Origin: Mesorhizobium denitrificans | GTDB taxonomy: Bacteria; Pseudomonadota; Alphaproteobacteria; Rhizobiales; Rhizobiaceae | DNA: 64,000 nucleotides | NCBI RefSeq assembly: GCF_003403035.1 | Contig: NZ_QURN01000012.1 | Span: 62,001 to 126,000 of the forward strand | Reading direction: 5' to 3' | Part shown: piece by piece, positions 46,031 to 55,824 of the stretch | Layout of the letters: every line of letters starts with the position of its first letter | Position numbering within the stretch: position 1 is the first letter of the stretch | The notes under the pieces: model-generated | Seen by the model: the letters and a program-made list of their open reading frames with translations, nothing else | What the model was told of the DNA's origin: nothing | The model's database searches: none | Program-made: the position numbers and the translations under genes

Positions 46031-46212
46031 TCGCGGGAGAGAGCAGCGCAAGCTGCCGCCGAAGGGGAAATCGCCCGAAATCTCTCAGGCAAAAGAACCG
46101 TTGCCGGTAATGACACTCTGGAAAGTCGGAACGAAAGTTCCGCGCCGAAGGTGTAAGTGCAACCGACAGAGTTCCGGTTGCGCGAGTCTCTCAGGCTTCA
46201 GACAGAGGGGCG
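46031..46212 (+). promoter_or_regulatory. Tandem glycine riboswitch upstream of gcvT
   Basis: Two glycine aptamers in tandem. The first (from about 46031) contains GCGGGAGAGAGC, GCCGCCGAAGGGG and ATCTCTCAGGCAAAAGA. The second (to about 46212) contains CCGCGCCGAAGGTGTAAG and AGTCTCTCAGGCTTCAGACA, then AGAGGGG. The CCGAAGG and TCTCAGGC pairs are the conserved glycine-binding core. A short hairpin ACCGC-TTTT-GCGGT (46221-46234) lies between the second aptamer and the gcvT ribosome site GGAGAAG (46252-46258), a plausible expression platform. High glycine is expected to switch on gcvTHP. It fills the 322-bp gap after the DUF1345 gene. Confidence 0.95.
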
Positions 46213-46260
46213 CTCATTGGACCGCTTTTGCGGTTGAACAGGCGCGACTCTGGAGAAGTA

Positions 46261-47364
46261 ATGACGGACATTTCGGCACGAGATTTACCCCTTAAAGATA
46301 TTCACCTAGCTGCCGGCGCAAAGTTTGGTCCGTTCGCGGGCTGGAACATGCCGCTGACTTATCCGGCCGGCGTGATGAAGGAACACCTCCACACTCGCGA
46401 GCATGTCGGCCTGTTCGACATTTCGCACATGAAGCTGTTTGTCGTTTCCGGTTCGGGCGCGGCAGCAATGCTTGCAAAAGCCTGCCCAATAGATGCGGCT
46501 GCGATGCCGATCCGCCAATCCAAGCTGTCCTTTTTCTTAAATGACAATGCGGGCATCATGGACGACCTAATCATCACCCGGCTGGGCGATGAGCGTTTCA
46601 TGGTCGTCGCGAATGCCGGAAACGCCGTTGCGGATGAAGCACACCTGCGCGCGGTGAGCGCGAATTTTAACGTCGTTCTCGAGCCGCTTGATCGTGTGTT
46701 TATCGCGATTCAGGGACCCGAAGCAGCTGCCGTTCTGGCCGATGCGGGCATCGATACCGGCGGTCTGGTTTTCATGAACGGCTTCGAGCCCCGCGCCAAT
46801 TGGTTCATGAGCCGGTCGGGCTATACGGGCGAAGACGGTTTTGAAATTGGCTTGCCGGAAGCAGATGCGCGGGCTTTGGTCGAAAAGCTTGTAACGGATG
46901 AGCGCGCGCAGTGGATTGGCCTCGCCGCGCGCGACAGCCTTCGGTTGGAAGCCGGGCTCTGCCTGCACGGTAACGATATCGACGCCTCGACCAATCCGGT
47001 CAACGCTGCTTTGCTCTGGGCTATCCCGAAAGAGCTGCGCGAAACGGGTACGTTTATCGGCGCAGATGCGTTGCGCGCTGCAATAGCAGCTGGCGCAACC
47101 GAAAAGCGCGTCGGCCTGAAGCCGGAAGGGCGCCAGCCGGTTCGCGGCGGTGCGCCACTCGTGGACGACGACGGCAATTCTGTCGGGCGTGTTACTTCGG
47201 GCGGTTTCGGACCATCGGCGACTCATCCGGTCGCGATGGGCTATGTGCGCGCCGATCTCGCGAAGCCCGGCGCGGCCAAACTCTTTGCAGAAGTTCGCGG
47301 CAGCCGGATTCCGGTTGAAGTCGCGCCTCTCCCCTTCACCCAACACCGTTATTTCAAGGGATAA
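46261..47364 (+). CDS. gcvT: Glycine cleavage system T protein (aminomethyltransferase)
   Basis: Transfers the aminomethyl carbon from lipoyl-GcvH to tetrahydrofolate, releasing ammonia. It has 367 residues from the ATG at 46261 (GGAGAAG upstream); the frame is open 11 codons further, without support. Motifs: [34 protein letters not shown], the folate-site aspartate region [41 protein letters not shown] and [12 protein letters not shown] near the end. First gene of gcvT-gcvH-gcvP behind the glycine riboswitch; gcvH starts 2 bp after its stop. Confidence 0.97.
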   Translation: MTDISARDLPLKDIHLAAGAKFGPFAGWNMPLTYPAGVMKEHLHTREHVGLFDISHMKLFVVSGSGAAAMLAKACPIDAAAMPIRQSKLSFFLNDNAGIMDDLIITRLGDERFMVVANAGNAVADEAHLRAVSANFNVVLEPLDRVFIAIQGPEAAAVLADAGIDTGGLVFMNGFEPRANWFMSRSGYTGEDGFEIGLPEADARALVEKLVTDERAQWIGLAARDSLRLEAGLCLHGNDIDASTNPVNAALLWAIPKELRETGTFIGADALRAAIAAGATEKRVGLKPEGRQPVRGGAPLVDDDGNSVGRVTSGGFGPSATHPVAMGYVRADLAKPGAAKLFAEVRGSRIPVEVAPLPFTQHRYFKG

Positions 47365-47366
47365 CC

Positions 47367-47735
47367 ATGTCGAAGACCTACTATACCGAAGACCATGAAT
47401 GGCTCACCGTTGACGGTGGCGTGGCGACTGTCGGCATCACCGAATACGCGCAGGAACAGCTTGGCGACATCGTGTTCGTCGAGGCAGCCGAGGTCGGTAA
47501 GCAGATCAAGAAGGGCGACACCGCGGTCGTGGTGGAATCCGTCAAGGCAGCATCCGATGTGTATGCTCCGGTCGATGGCGAAATCGTCGAGGCGAATGAC
47601 GCGCTCTCGTCGGATCCGGCGTTGGTGAACTCCGCTGCAACTGGCAATGGCTGGCTCTGGAAGATGAAGCTCGCCGATGAAGGCCAGCTCATCGGCCTCA
47701 TGGATGAAGCCGCTTACAAGACCCATATTGGGTAA
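47367..47735 (+). CDS. gcvH: Glycine cleavage system H protein
   Basis: Lipoyl carrier shuttling the aminomethyl group between the P and T proteins; 122 residues. The lipoyl lysine is Lys60 in [14 protein letters not shown]. Other family motifs are YYTEDHEWL at the start, [31 protein letters not shown], and [11 protein letters not shown] at the end. Two bases after gcvT, so translationally coupled; 66 bp and a palindrome separate it from gcvP. Confidence 0.97.
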   Translation: MSKTYYTEDHEWLTVDGGVATVGITEYAQEQLGDIVFVEAAEVGKQIKKGDTAVVVESVKAASDVYAPVDGEIVEANDALSSDPALVNSAATGNGWLWKMKLADEGQLIGLMDEAAYKTHIG

Positions 47736-47748
47736 CAACGGTCGCGCT

Positions 47749-47776
47749 TTCCCTCACCGGCCAACAGGCGAGGGAA
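47749..47776. repeat. Small intergenic palindrome between gcvH and gcvP
   Basis: TTCCCTC (47749-47755) and GAGGGAA (47770-47776) flank an imperfect CC/GG inner stem. The CCCTCACC...GAGGG arms resemble the outer arms of the palindromic repeat at 10867-11031. It lies inside an apparent operon, so it may slow or partly stop transcription, or protect the upstream mRNA. Confidence 0.5.
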
Positions 47777-47801
47777 CACAAAAAGTATAAGCCGAATCTG
47801 G

Positions 47802-50624
47802 ATGGACAACGCCATGAATAGCTACGCTTCCTTCGCTCCAAGGCACATCGGACCGGGAACAGCCGACACGCGCGCAATGCTTGCCGCGCTCGGCGTTCCA
47901 TCGCTGGAAACGCTTATCAGTCAGGCAGTGCCCAACAAGATTCGGCTCGAGCGCCCACTAAACCTTCCGGCTGCGGCAACGGAAGCAGAAGCGCTTGCGG
48001 AGCTTGCGGAAAAGATGTCTGCAAACACCGTGCTCAAGAGCTTCGTGGGCTTGGGCTATCATGGCACGCATACCCCGCCGGTCATCCTGCGCAATATGTT
48101 CGAGAACCCGGCCTGGTACACCGCGTATACGCCGTATCAGGCAGAGATCAGCCAGGGCCGTCTGGAAATGCTTTTCAACTTCCAGACATTCGTAACGGAA
48201 TTGACCGGGCTGCCGGTTGCATCCGCTTCCTTGCTGGACGAAGCGACCGCGCTTGCCGAAGCAATTGGCATCGCCTTCCGTCAGCACAGGGAAAAGCGCA
48301 CGCGCATCGCATTTGCCAACGCCCCTCACCCGCAAACGCGCGACGTCGCAAAGACGCGCGCCGAGCCGCTCGGCATTGAAATCGATGGCGACACGGTCGA
48401 CGAAAACACAGCCGCGCTCGTCGTTGCCTGGCCGGATACTTACGGCGTCTATGGCGACCAGAAGGCCAAGATCGCAGAAGCGAAGGCGGTTGGGGCGCTG
48501 GTCATTTTCGTTGCAGACCCGCTGGCGCTGACTGTTACGGATACGCCAGCCAGCCTCGGTGCGGACATTGCAGTTGGGTCCATGCAGCGCTTTGGCGTGC
48601 CGATGGGCTTTGGCGGCCCGCATGCTGCCTATTGCGCCGTGACAGACGCGCTTACCCGCCTGATGCCGGGTCGTCTCGTAGGTCAATCCGTGGATACAAA
48701 GGGTCGCCCCGGCTATCGATTGGCCCTGCAGACGCGCGAGCAGCACATCCGCCGCGATAAGGCCACGTCCAACATCTGCACCGCGCAGGCGCTGCTTGCG
48801 AATATGGCCACTGCATACGCGATCTGGCACGGACCGGAGGGCCTGCAAGCGATTGCCAATCAAACGCACGGGCTTGCGAGTCGCCTGGCTGCAGCGCTCA
48901 AGGCCAAGGGCCTCAACGTGCTCGGCGACCAGCGCTTCGATACGGTGACTATCGAACTCAAGGGACAGGCAAAGGCGAAGGCCAAGGAAGCGCAGAAGGA
49001 CGGCCGTTTGCTTCGCATGGTCAATGACGACCTGATCGGCATTACCTTCGACGAAACCTCTACCGAAGCCGATTTGCAGGCAATTGCGGCGCTGTTTGGC
49101 GCGACTGCGCCTTCCAAATCGGAGCGCACCCTGCCCGGCAAGCCGCGCGACGCGAAATCGTTCCTGACCCAGCCGGCCTTCCATGAAAACCGCTCAGAAA
49201 CGGATATGATGCGCTTCCTGCGCAAGCTGGCTGACAAGGATCTTGCGCTGGACCGCACGATGATCCCGCTCGGCTCTTGCACAATGAAGCTGAATGCCGC
49301 CGCCGAGATGATCCCGGTTAGCTGGCCGACGGTCGCCAATCTGCATCCCTTTGCGCCGAAGGCACATTCGACCGGATACAAAGCGATGTGTGACGACCTG
49401 GAGCGCTGGCTGGCCGAGATTACCGGGTTCCACGCCGTGTCGCTGCAGCCCAATGCGGGCAGTCAGGGCGAATATGCAGGGCTGCTTGCGATACGCCGTT
49501 ACCATGAGGCGCGCGGCGAAACGAACCGCAACATCTGCCTTATCCCCTCGTCCGCGCATGGCACCAACCCAGCCAGCGCAGCGATGGCGGGTATGGAAGT
49601 CGTCGTGGTGAAGTGCGCCGCGAGCGGCGACATCGACATGGACGACATGCGCGCCAAGGTGGAGCAGCACTCGGCGAACCTTGCAGCGCTGATGATCACC
49701 TATCCTTCGACGCATGGTGTTTTCGAGGAAACCATCAAAGACATCTGCCAGCTGGTCCACGACAATGGCGGGCAGGTCTATCTCGACGGCGCGAACCTGA
49801 ACGCGCTGGTCGGACTTGCACGTCCGGGTGACATTGGCGGCGACGTTTGCCACATGAACCTGCACAAGACCTTCTGCATTCCGCATGGCGGCGGCGGTCC
49901 GGGCGTTGGCCCAATCGGCGTGGCCAAGCATCTCGCGCCCTACCTGCCGGGCCACATCGACCACGGCAGCACGCATCCGGTTTCGGCGGCGCCTTACGGT
50001 TCTGCTTCCATTTTGCCGATCACGTGGATGTATATCCGCATGATGGGCGGCGACGGCCTGAAGCAGGCAACGGAGCATGCAATTCTCGCTGCAAACTATG
50101 TCGCGAACCGGCTGAAAGAGCATTATCCAGTGCTTTACAAGGGCCGCGGCGACCGCGTTGCGCATGAGTGCATTCTGGATACGCGTGTACTGAAGGACAG
50201 CGCGGGCATCACCGTTGACGACATCGCGAAGCGGCTGATCGACTACGGTTTCCACGCACCGACAATGTCTTGGCCGGTGGCCGGAACGCTGATGGTTGAG
50301 CCGACGGAATCCGAGCCGAAGCATGAGCTGGACCGCTTCTGTGATGCGATGATCGGTATCGCTAACGAAGCAGCAAAGGTTGCAAGCGGCGAGTGGTCAA
50401 AGACCGACAACCCGCTTCATAACGCTCCGCATACAGCAACTGAAACGCTGGTTGCAGAATGGACGCATCCTTATTCAAGACTCGAAGCGGCTTATCCCGC
50501 TTCTGACCCGGATACGGCAGCGAAATACTGGCCACCGGTTTCGCGCATCGACAATGTTGCGGGAGATCGCAATCTGGTCTGCTCCTGCCCACCGCTGAGC
50601 GAATATAGCGACGCTGCCGAGTAA
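47802..50624 (+). CDS. gcvP: Glycine dehydrogenase (decarboxylating), P protein
   Basis: PLP enzyme that decarboxylates glycine and loads the aminomethyl group on GcvH. It has 940 residues, the long single-chain form made of fused alpha- and beta-like halves. N-terminal motif [17 protein letters not shown]; first half with [12 protein letters not shown] and [29 protein letters not shown] in two conserved pieces; second half with [13 protein letters not shown] and the PLP lysine Lys689 in [16 protein letters not shown]. The start may be this ATG or the one 12 bases later; neither has a strong ribosome site. A terminator follows at once. Confidence 0.97.
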   Translation: MDNAMNSYASFAPRHIGPGTADTRAMLAALGVPSLETLISQAVPNKIRLERPLNLPAAATEAEALAELAEKMSANTVLKSFVGLGYHGTHTPPVILRNMFENPAWYTAYTPYQAEISQGRLEMLFNFQTFVTELTGLPVASASLLDEATALAEAIGIAFRQHREKRTRIAFANAPHPQTRDVAKTRAEPLGIEIDGDTVDENTAALVVAWPDTYGVYGDQKAKIAEAKAVGALVIFVADPLALTVTDTPASLGADIAVGSMQRFGVPMGFGGPHAAYCAVTDALTRLMPGRLVGQSVDTKGRPGYRLALQTREQHIRRDKATSNICTAQALLANMATAYAIWHGPEGLQAIANQTHGLASRLAAALKAKGLNVLGDQRFDTVTIELKGQAKAKAKEAQKDGRLLRMVNDDLIGITFDETSTEADLQAIAALFGATAPSKSERTLPGKPRDAKSFLTQPAFHENRSETDMMRFLRKLADKDLALDRTMIPLGSCTMKLNAAAEMIPVSWPTVANLHPFAPKAHSTGYKAMCDDLERWLAEITGFHAVSLQPNAGSQGEYAGLLAIRRYHEARGETNRNICLIPSSAHGTNPASAAMAGMEVVVVKCAASGDIDMDDMRAKVEQHSANLAALMITYPSTHGVFEETIKDICQLVHDNGGQVYLDGANLNALVGLARPGDIGGDVCHMNLHKTFCIPHGGGGPGVGPIGVAKHLAPYLPGHIDHGSTHPVSAAPYGSASILPITWMYIRMMGGDGLKQATEHAILAANYVANRLKEHYPVLYKGRGDRVAHECILDTRVLKDSAGITVDDIAKRLIDYGFHAPTMSWPVAGTLMVEPTESEPKHELDRFCDAMIGIANEAAKVASGEWSKTDNPLHNAPHTATETLVAEWTHPYSRLEAAYPASDPDTAAKYWPPVSRIDNVAGDRNLVCSCPPLSEYSDAAE

Positions 50625-50631
50625 CAGTTTC

Positions 50632-50661
50632 AGGCGGGCACTCAGCCCGCCTTTCTGTTTT
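50632..50661 (+). terminator. Rho-independent terminator after gcvP
   Basis: AGGCGGGC (50632-50639) pairs with GCCCGCCT (50645-50652) around a 5-base loop and is followed by a TTCTGTTTT tract. The right arm lies inside the last codons of the convergent GGDEF gene, whose stop is at 50642-50644. Confidence 0.88.
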
Positions 50662-51796
50662 CGTCGAAGAATACGACCCGGTTTCGCCCTTCCCGCTTGG
50701 CCGCGTAAAGCGCACGGTCAGCATCAGTCAGAACGTCAACGAGACTGGACCCTGTTCCAGAACCAAAACTGATGCCGACACTAACGGTGCACTTGACCGG
50801 GCCGAGGTCCGTCTGAATCTCCCGGTCGGCATAGGCCTGCGAAATGCTGCTGGCGATCGCTTCCACCTGATGGCGGCTGACGCGAGACACAATCATGGCA
50901 AATTCTTCACCGCCAAGGCGGAAGGAATGATCGTTTGGCCGGGTATGTTCCGACATAATCGCGCTGAACATGCGCAGTGCTTCATCGCCAACGGCATGGC
51001 CGAACAGATCGTTGGTGCGCTTGAAATGATCGAGGTCAAACATCGCCACGGCGGTGAAGCGTCCAAACTGCTTGTCCGCATAAAGTGATTGCAGCGCCCT
51101 GCGATTCATCAAGCCAGTGAGAGAATCGCGCATCGCTTCAGTCTCATGCTGCACGCTGGCGCGAATGTTGTGCAATGTTAGCAGCAGGCCGCCCAGACCC
51201 GTCATGCAGGCAACAGAGACAATAATGTTGGCACGCTCCGCCCAATTGTCCGGCACATGGCCCAGTTGCCACTGGCCATTGAAAAACAACACGGCGCCGC
51301 AGGCTGCGAACGAAGCCGCGCACAGCACGAATAGCGACGAGACAAGCGTCATCAGCGCCCGCGATTCAGCACGAAAAGACCAGTGAATGAGGCCGATTAG
51401 CGTGAGCAGCAACGCGGTCATTAAATAGGCCAAGATGAAAGCCGCGCCATCGACACCACTCAACACGAGCGCTGTGGTGCCGATTGCGGAACATCCAGCT
51501 ATTAGCAAGGCATCGTGAACGCTCTTGGGCATGCCATAAAGCTGACGCGCCGAGGCAAGAACCATCGCCATGCCCGCGGGCAGTAACGCCAGCATGATGC
51601 AAGCAATCAGGCGGCTGGGGTTATTGGCGTAGATCCAGTAGAAAATGACGTGCGCAACGAGTGCGCCGACGCCCGCCGCGCTGGTGACAAGGTGTCTGTG
51701 TTGACGGGCGGGCACCCAAACGACGAGCAGCGCCACAACCAGGAACGCACCCGACAAAGCCGCCGCCAATAGCAATGAAACATAGTCTAAGGCCAT
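50642..51796 (-). CDS. Membrane-bound diguanylate cyclase (GGDEF)
   Basis: Makes cyclic di-GMP from two GTP; 384 residues. The N-terminal 215 residues carry about six to seven membrane helices without a recognised sensor fold. The GGDEF domain (about 222-380) starts DSLTGLMNRRAL, has the metal/GTP motif FDLDHFKRTND, and an intact active site GGEEF. RPND five residues before GGEEF matches the RxxD inhibitory site for product feedback. No EAL domain. It is divergent from parE; a 24-bp palindrome in the shared 235-bp gap is a candidate operator. Confidence 0.93.
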   Translation of the reverse strand: MALDYVSLLLAAALSGAFLVVALLVVWVPARQHRHLVTSAAGVGALVAHVIFYWIYANNPSRLIACIMLALLPAGMAMVLASARQLYGMPKSVHDALLIAGCSAIGTTALVLSGVDGAAFILAYLMTALLLTLIGLIHWSFRAESRALMTLVSSLFVLCAASFAACGAVLFFNGQWQLGHVPDNWAERANIIVSVACMTGLGGLLLTLHNIRASVQHETEAMRDSLTGLMNRRALQSLYADKQFGRFTAVAMFDLDHFKRTNDLFGHAVGDEALRMFSAIMSEHTRPNDHSFRLGGEEFAMIVSRVSRHQVEAIASSISQAYADREIQTDLGPVKCTVSVGISFGSGTGSSLVDVLTDADRALYAAKREGRNRVVFFDENRKAG

Positions 51797-51896
51797 GCTC
51801 GTTCCGCATCATGCCGCCGCGCATATCAATGCACGACGGATCCCTGCCGCCCCTCAGTCGTCAAAGTAATATCATCATATTTATGGAAGCATCCTC

Positions 51897-51920
51897 AAAT
51901 GGTGAGAATTTTCACTATTT
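51897..51920. promoter_or_regulatory. 24-bp near-perfect palindrome between GGDEF gene and parE
   Basis: Reading outwards from the centre, 10 of 12 base pairs are symmetric: AAAT-G-GTGA-G-AA on the left and TT-T-TCAC-T-ATTT on the right. Size and the GTGA/TCAC core fit an operator for a dimeric HTH regulator such as an FNR/CRP-like factor. It lies about 100 bp before the GGDEF start and about 110 bp before parE. Confidence 0.5.
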
Positions 51921-52031
51921 GATTCAGACCCTTGTGTAGAATGATGTCGCGCGTTATGCCGAACATAACCGGAACGCTTGTTGTTCACCCCTTCAAAATG
52001 GCAGTATCGCCAAACTGATTCGATCACGCTC

Positions 52032-54089
52032 ATGGCAGACATGGACCAACCAAGCGATCTTTTCTCTAAGCTCGACGATGCGGGCCGCGCGGCGCAGCGC
52101 AAGGCGGATACAATTGTTCAGGCTGTGAAGAAGACCGGGCAGGTCAAAGACGGCAGCGAAAGCTATAGCGCCGCCGACATTGAAGTGCTGGAGGGGCTGG
52201 AGCCCGTACGCCGTCGCCCCGGTATGTATATTGGCGGCACAGATGAAAAAGCGCTTCATCACCTGTTTGCCGAAGTCATCGACAACTCGATGGACGAGGC
52301 TGTCGCAGGTCACGCGACTTTCATCGAAGTTGAACTCGATGCGCAGGGGTTCCTGACCGTTACCGATAATGGTCGCGGGATTCCGGTGGACCCGCACCCC
52401 AAGTTTAAGGACAAGTCGGCGCTTGAAGTCATCATGACCACGCTGCACGCCGGTGGCAAATTTGACTCGAAGGTTTACGAGACGTCGGGCGGCTTGCACG
52501 GCGTCGGCATTTCGGTCGTCAACGCTCTTTCTGATGTGCTGGAGGTAGAGGTCGCGCGCGGCCGGCAATTATTTCGCCAGCGGTTTACGCGCGGCATCCC
52601 GGTCGGCAAGCTTGAAAAACTCGGTGAAGTGCATAATCGCCGTGGCACACGCGTTCGCTTCCATCCTGATGCTGAGATTTTCGGCAAGAGCGCCGCGTTC
52701 GAGCCTGCGCGCCTTTATCGTATGGCGCGCTCGAAGGCATATCTCTTCGGCGGCGTAAATATACGCTGGTCGTGTGATCCATCGCTTCTGAAAGAGAAAG
52801 ACACGACGCCTGCCAAGGCCGAGTTCCATTTCCCCGGTGGCCTGAAGGACTATCTCGCCGCCTCGCTGGGTGACGAATTTCAGGTCACCCGCGAGATTTT
52901 TTCAGGAAAGAGCGACCGCCAGGGTGGCCATGGTTCAGTGGAATGGGCTGTAACCTGGTATGGCGGCGACGGCTTCATCAATTCCTATTGCAACACCATC
53001 CCCACGCATGAGGGCGGAACGCACGAAACCGGCTTCCGCAACGTGCTGCTGCGAGGCTTGCGAGGCTATGCCGATCTGACAGGCAATAAGCGCGCGTCCA
53101 TCGTGACGAGTGAAGACGTGATGATTTCCGCTGCGGGCATGTTGTCGGTTTTCATCCGCGAGCCGGAATTTGTCGGCCAGACCAAGGACCGCCTCGCAAC
53201 GCTTGAAGCAATTCGCATCGTTGAGGGTGCGGTGCGCGATGCGTTCGACCATTGGCTTGCCGACAATCCGCAGGAAGCTTCGAAACTTTTGGAATGGGTT
53301 ATTGCCCGTGCGGACGAGCGTGTGCGTCGCCGGCAGGAAAAGGAAGTCAGCCGCAAGTCTGCGGTGCGCAAGTTGCGCCTTCCAGGCAAGCTGGCGGATT
53401 GCACGCAAAACGCCGCCGCGGGTGCCGAAATCTTCATCGTGGAAGGTGACTCGGCAGGCGGTTCGGCCAAGCAGGCGCGCGATCGGCAGATGCAGGCGGT
53501 GCTGCCGCTGCGGGGCAAGATCCTGAACGTCGCCAGCGCCGGCAACGACAAGCTTGCGGGCAATCAGCAGATAGGCGATCTCATTCAAGCGCTGGGTTGC
53601 GGCACGCGGTCGAAATATCGCGACGAAGATCTGCGCTATGATCGCGTTGTGATCATGACGGACGCCGATGTTGACGGCGCCCACATCGCCTCATTGCTCA
53701 TCACCTTCTTCTATCAAGAAATGCCCGCGCTGATACGCGGTGGCCATCTCTATATGGCCGTGCCGCCGCTCTACAAAATCAGCCAGGGCGGCAAAACCAT
53801 GTATGCGCGCGACGATGCGCATAAGGATGAATTGCTGCGCACCGAGTTTACCGGTCGCGGCAAGGTGGAGATCGGGCGCTTCAAGGGTTTGGGCGAAATG
53901 CTCGCAAGCCAGCTCAAGGAAACGACGATGGACCCGAAGAAGCGCACGCTGCTACGCGTCGAGGTCATTGACGATGAAGTGCAAACCCGCAGCGCTGTGG
54001 ATGCATTGATGGGAACCAAGGCCGACGCGCGCTTCCGCTTCATTCAGGAAAGAGCTGAGTTCGCGCAAGAAGAAGCGCTCGATATTTGA
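52032..54089 (+). CDS. parE: DNA topoisomerase IV subunit B
   Basis: ATPase subunit of topoisomerase IV, which unlinks daughter chromosomes. It has 685 residues from the ATG at 52032; the frame is open 18 codons further, and a second ATG follows at 52041. GHKL ATPase: VIDNSMDEAVAGHA, TDNGRGIPVD, ETSGGLHGVGISVVNALS. Transducer domain in the middle. TOPRIM domain with EGDSAGGSAKQARDR and MTDADVDGAHIASL; C-terminal MDPKKRTLLRVE. ParE rather than GyrB is supported by LFRQRFTRGIP, the short TOPRIM without an insert, and length under 700. No parC is in the window. Confidence 0.94.
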   Translation: MADMDQPSDLFSKLDDAGRAAQRKADTIVQAVKKTGQVKDGSESYSAADIEVLEGLEPVRRRPGMYIGGTDEKALHHLFAEVIDNSMDEAVAGHATFIEVELDAQGFLTVTDNGRGIPVDPHPKFKDKSALEVIMTTLHAGGKFDSKVYETSGGLHGVGISVVNALSDVLEVEVARGRQLFRQRFTRGIPVGKLEKLGEVHNRRGTRVRFHPDAEIFGKSAAFEPARLYRMARSKAYLFGGVNIRWSCDPSLLKEKDTTPAKAEFHFPGGLKDYLAASLGDEFQVTREIFSGKSDRQGGHGSVEWAVTWYGGDGFINSYCNTIPTHEGGTHETGFRNVLLRGLRGYADLTGNKRASIVTSEDVMISAAGMLSVFIREPEFVGQTKDRLATLEAIRIVEGAVRDAFDHWLADNPQEASKLLEWVIARADERVRRRQEKEVSRKSAVRKLRLPGKLADCTQNAAAGAEIFIVEGDSAGGSAKQARDRQMQAVLPLRGKILNVASAGNDKLAGNQQIGDLIQALGCGTRSKYRDEDLRYDRVVIMTDADVDGAHIASLLITFFYQEMPALIRGGHLYMAVPPLYKISQGGKTMYARDDAHKDELLRTEFTGRGKVEIGRFKGLGEMLASQLKETTMDPKKRTLLRVEVIDDEVQTRSAVDALMGTKADARFRFIQERAEFAQEEALDI

Positions 54090-54105
54090 GCGCTTCGAAG
54101 TGGCG

Positions 54106-55221
54106 TTAGGCCGCGCGGATTGCTAGCGCGTGCCCGCGTGCATTGGTGCGCAGCGCTTCCAGATGCACTGCTTTCAGCATGGCCGAAAGATCGCTGCCAT
54201 CATCGCCAAGCTCTTTCAGCATCAGCCAGCTTGCTTCCTGAACGCCAGCAGCGCGCTTGCCGCGAGCAACGTCTCGCCAAATCTGCAACGCACGGCGCAC
54301 CACCTCGTGGGTCCGTTCGGGCAAACCTGCCTTGCGACACAGCGCATAAAGAGCGTTGTCAAAACCGTTGGCGATAAGCGCGCTGACTTGTTCGTGCGGA
54401 TGCCCGGTGAGCGCAACGAGCGAGGCACCGAAGAAATCGACTTTCCCGTGCGCAAGGGCGCGAATGAGGAAGCGAGGCGTCAGATCACCACGCAACCGCA
54501 GATGCTCGACCAGTGCTGGAAACTCCGAGGTCGGCGTGCGATCGATCAGCGTCACAGACGCTTTCAGCCACGCATCCTTGAGAACGCGGCCTGCGCGCTC
54601 GCCGTGGAATATCGCTCTCACGAGCGGGGATTGCATGAGTGCTTCGCCGAGCCGCACAAGCAATTCGTGGCGGGATTCGGCGGGCAATCTCCGGTCGGCA
54701 ATTAGCGCTTCACGCACGCGCGCCACTCCACCGAAGCGCTCTGTGATGCGCTTGAAGCTGAGTTCGGCAATATCTGCCCCGACATTTCCGAGAAGCACGA
54801 TGCAAGCTTCCGCATCGCCCATTTCGGCGATAGCGGCAGATAAGGACATTGAGACAACAGGACGGTCGGCAATAATTGCCTGAACGGCTGGCTCCCCTAC
54901 CCGCGCACGCTCGATCAAATCGCCATCGGAAAGCAGCGGTGAGCGACCAAGCACAAGTTCGGCCACTTCCGGCTGGTCGGATGCTAGCGCACTGATGATC
55001 TGCGGTGGCGCGACGCGGCTCATGGAAAGCACCTCCGCCAGCGCCATGCGCACTTTCACCGATGGATCATCCAGCAAAAACGTCAGCGCCGCATCGGCGG
55101 CGCATCGGTCATCCACCGGCAGATCGCCATTAATATAAGTCCGCGCCAGCGCCGCAGCCGCCGCTGCTCGCTCCGTTGCCGCCGCAGTCTGTACCCATCT
55201 CAAGAAATGCTCGACAATCAT
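54106..55221 (-). CDS. DUF2336 helical-repeat protein
   Basis: A 371-residue cytoplasmic protein of the DUF2336 family, found mostly in alphaproteobacteria. It is built almost entirely of HEAT-like helices (for example CAADAALTFLLDDPSVKVRM and ASDQPEVAELVLGRSPLL). Function unknown; such repeats usually bind proteins. The start is uncertain: ATGs at 55251, 55230 and 55221 share the frame, and I prefer 55221 (MIVEHFLRW) because it resembles the family N-terminus. It converges on parE with a 16-bp gap and diverges from the MaoC gene. Confidence 0.82.
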   Translation of the reverse strand: MIVEHFLRWVQTAAATERAAAAAALARTYINGDLPVDDRCAADAALTFLLDDPSVKVRMALAEVLSMSRVAPPQIISALASDQPEVAELVLGRSPLLSDGDLIERARVGEPAVQAIIADRPVVSMSLSAAIAEMGDAEACIVLLGNVGADIAELSFKRITERFGGVARVREALIADRRLPAESRHELLVRLGEALMQSPLVRAIFHGERAGRVLKDAWLKASVTLIDRTPTSEFPALVEHLRLRGDLTPRFLIRALAHGKVDFFGASLVALTGHPHEQVSALIANGFDNALYALCRKAGLPERTHEVVRRALQIWRDVARGKRAAGVQEASWLMLKELGDDGSDLSAMLKAVHLEALRTNARGHALAIRAA

Positions 55222-55371
55222 CTGGAATCGCATTCTCCGCCACACATCCAACGCTAGGCCGGAAATGGTTTACGAAGCGTTCACCATATTCTTTAACCTC
55301 CAGTGAAGTCCGTGACAGTGCTTGCGGAGGGCGAGAGCGCCGCATATGGAGGATCGAAAAGGGAGGACTAG

Positions 55372-55824
55372 ATGGCCGGACTCTATCTTGAAGAATTTAC
55401 TGCCGGACGCGTGTTCAAACACCAACTGACCAAGACCGTGACCGAGAGCGACAACATGTTTTTCTCGGTGATGACGCTGAACCCGCAGCCGCTTCACATT
55501 GATTTTGACTTCGCGTCAAAGACCGAATGGGGCAAGCCGTTGGTCAACTCGCTTTTCACACTCGGCCTTATGATCGGCATTTCCGTGCATGACACGACGC
55601 TGGGCACCACAATTGGTAACCTCGGCATGACGGAAACGGTGTTCCCTCACCCCGTTTTTCACGGCGATACGATCCGCGTTGAAACCGAGGTGAAATCAGT
55701 GCGGGAATCGAAATCGAAGAATGATCGCGGCATCGTGGAATTCGAACACCGCGCTTATAATCAGCACGGCGAACTCGTAGCTAAAACCACGCGGCAGGCC
55801 ATGCTGAGAAAGAAGCCTTCCTGA
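55372..55824 (+). CDS. MaoC-family hot-dog hydratase/dehydratase
   Basis: A 150-residue hot-dog-fold protein with GGGAGGA before its ATG. The hydratase-like motif NPQPLHIDFDFA holds the His of the usual D-x4-H pair, but the family's aspartate position reads differently, so activity is not certain. FPHPVFHGDTI is the second conserved segment. Its stop overlaps the start of the lyase gene (TGATG), so the two proteins are made together. Mesaconyl-CoA hydratase-like or enoyl-CoA hydratase-like chemistry on a branched dicarboxylic CoA ester is the likely role, judged from the coupled lyase. Confidence 0.87.
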   Translation: MAGLYLEEFTAGRVFKHQLTKTVTESDNMFFSVMTLNPQPLHIDFDFASKTEWGKPLVNSLFTLGLMIGISVHDTTLGTTIGNLGMTETVFPHPVFHGDTIRVETEVKSVRESKSKNDRGIVEFEHRAYNQHGELVAKTTRQAMLRKKPS

